Shown here: piece by piece, positions 5,420 to 5,456 of the stretch | How the letters are laid out: each line of letters starts with the position of its first letter | Position numbering within the stretch: the stretch's first letter is position 1 | From: Bacteroidales bacterium UBA3684 | Lineage (GTDB): Bacteria; Bacteroidota; Bacteroidia; Bacteroidales; P3 | Assembly: GCA_002372855.1 (NCBI GenBank) | Contig: DFIZ01000038.1 | Coordinates: 1 to 5,456 of the forward strand | DNA length: 5,456 nt | Direction of reading: 5' to 3' | Position numbers and translations under genes: made by a program | The notes under the pieces: generated by a model | The model's input: only the letters and a program-made list of their open reading frames with translations | The model's database searches: none | Told to the model about the DNA's origin: nothing

Positions 5420-5438
5420 AGGGACATAATACGTCCCT
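5420..5438. repeat. Short inverted repeat (hairpin) near the right edge
   Basis: AGGGAC (5420-5425) and GTCCCT (5433-5438) form a 6-bp stem around the loop ATAATAC. The bases after it on the plus strand (TCTTATAT) are only a weak T-rich tail, and the minus strand lacks a T-run, so terminator function is doubtful. It may be a second weak terminator or one copy of a dispersed intergenic palindrome; a second copy is not present in this window. Confidence 0.4.
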
Positions 5439-5456
5439 TCTTATATCCTTCCTATA

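Overview
The window reads as ordinary chromosomal DNA from a member of the Bacteroidota, most likely order Bacteroidales. Four things point there. Promoters match the Bacteroidota -7 consensus TAnnTTTG, and the start codons have A/T-rich leaders without clear Shine-Dalgarno sequences. The left-edge gene has the N-terminus of the fused SecDF typical of the phylum. The largest gene belongs to DUF4301, a family known mainly from Bacteroidota. A lipoprotein has a Bacteroidota-style SSC lipobox followed by acidic residues. Genus and species cannot be told from this sequence.

Layout from left to right. Positions 1-331 (-) hold the first 110 residues of SecDF. A 134-bp divergent promoter region follows, and then radC (466-1179, +). 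radC meets folB (1174-1524, -) tail to tail, and the two share a palindromic CTATAG that supplies the last codon and stop of both. Reading leftward on the minus strand, a secreted cyclophilin (3275-2589), pheS (2581-1538) and folB (1524-1174) follow each other with gaps of 7 and 13 bp and form a probable operon. An 82-bp divergent region separates this operon from a plus-strand pair: a small lipoprotein (3358-3768) and, 20 bp on, a 508-residue DUF4301 protein (3789-5315). The pair ends in a strong intrinsic terminator (5358-5387). After the terminator come a C-run tract whose minus strand is a tight G-quadruplex motif, and a short hairpin at the right edge.

The genes are mostly housekeeping: protein export (SecDF), envelope protein folding (cyclophilin), tRNA charging (PheS), folate synthesis (FolB) and a RadC-family JAMM protein. 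The least understood part is the lipoprotein/DUF4301 pair. DUF4301 carries motifs that recall sugar-nucleotide pyrophosphorylases, and the lipoprotein looks like an envelope protein with one small beta-sandwich domain. I see no mobile element, CRISPR array, tRNA, rRNA or defence system. No intergenic stretch exceeds 300 bases.
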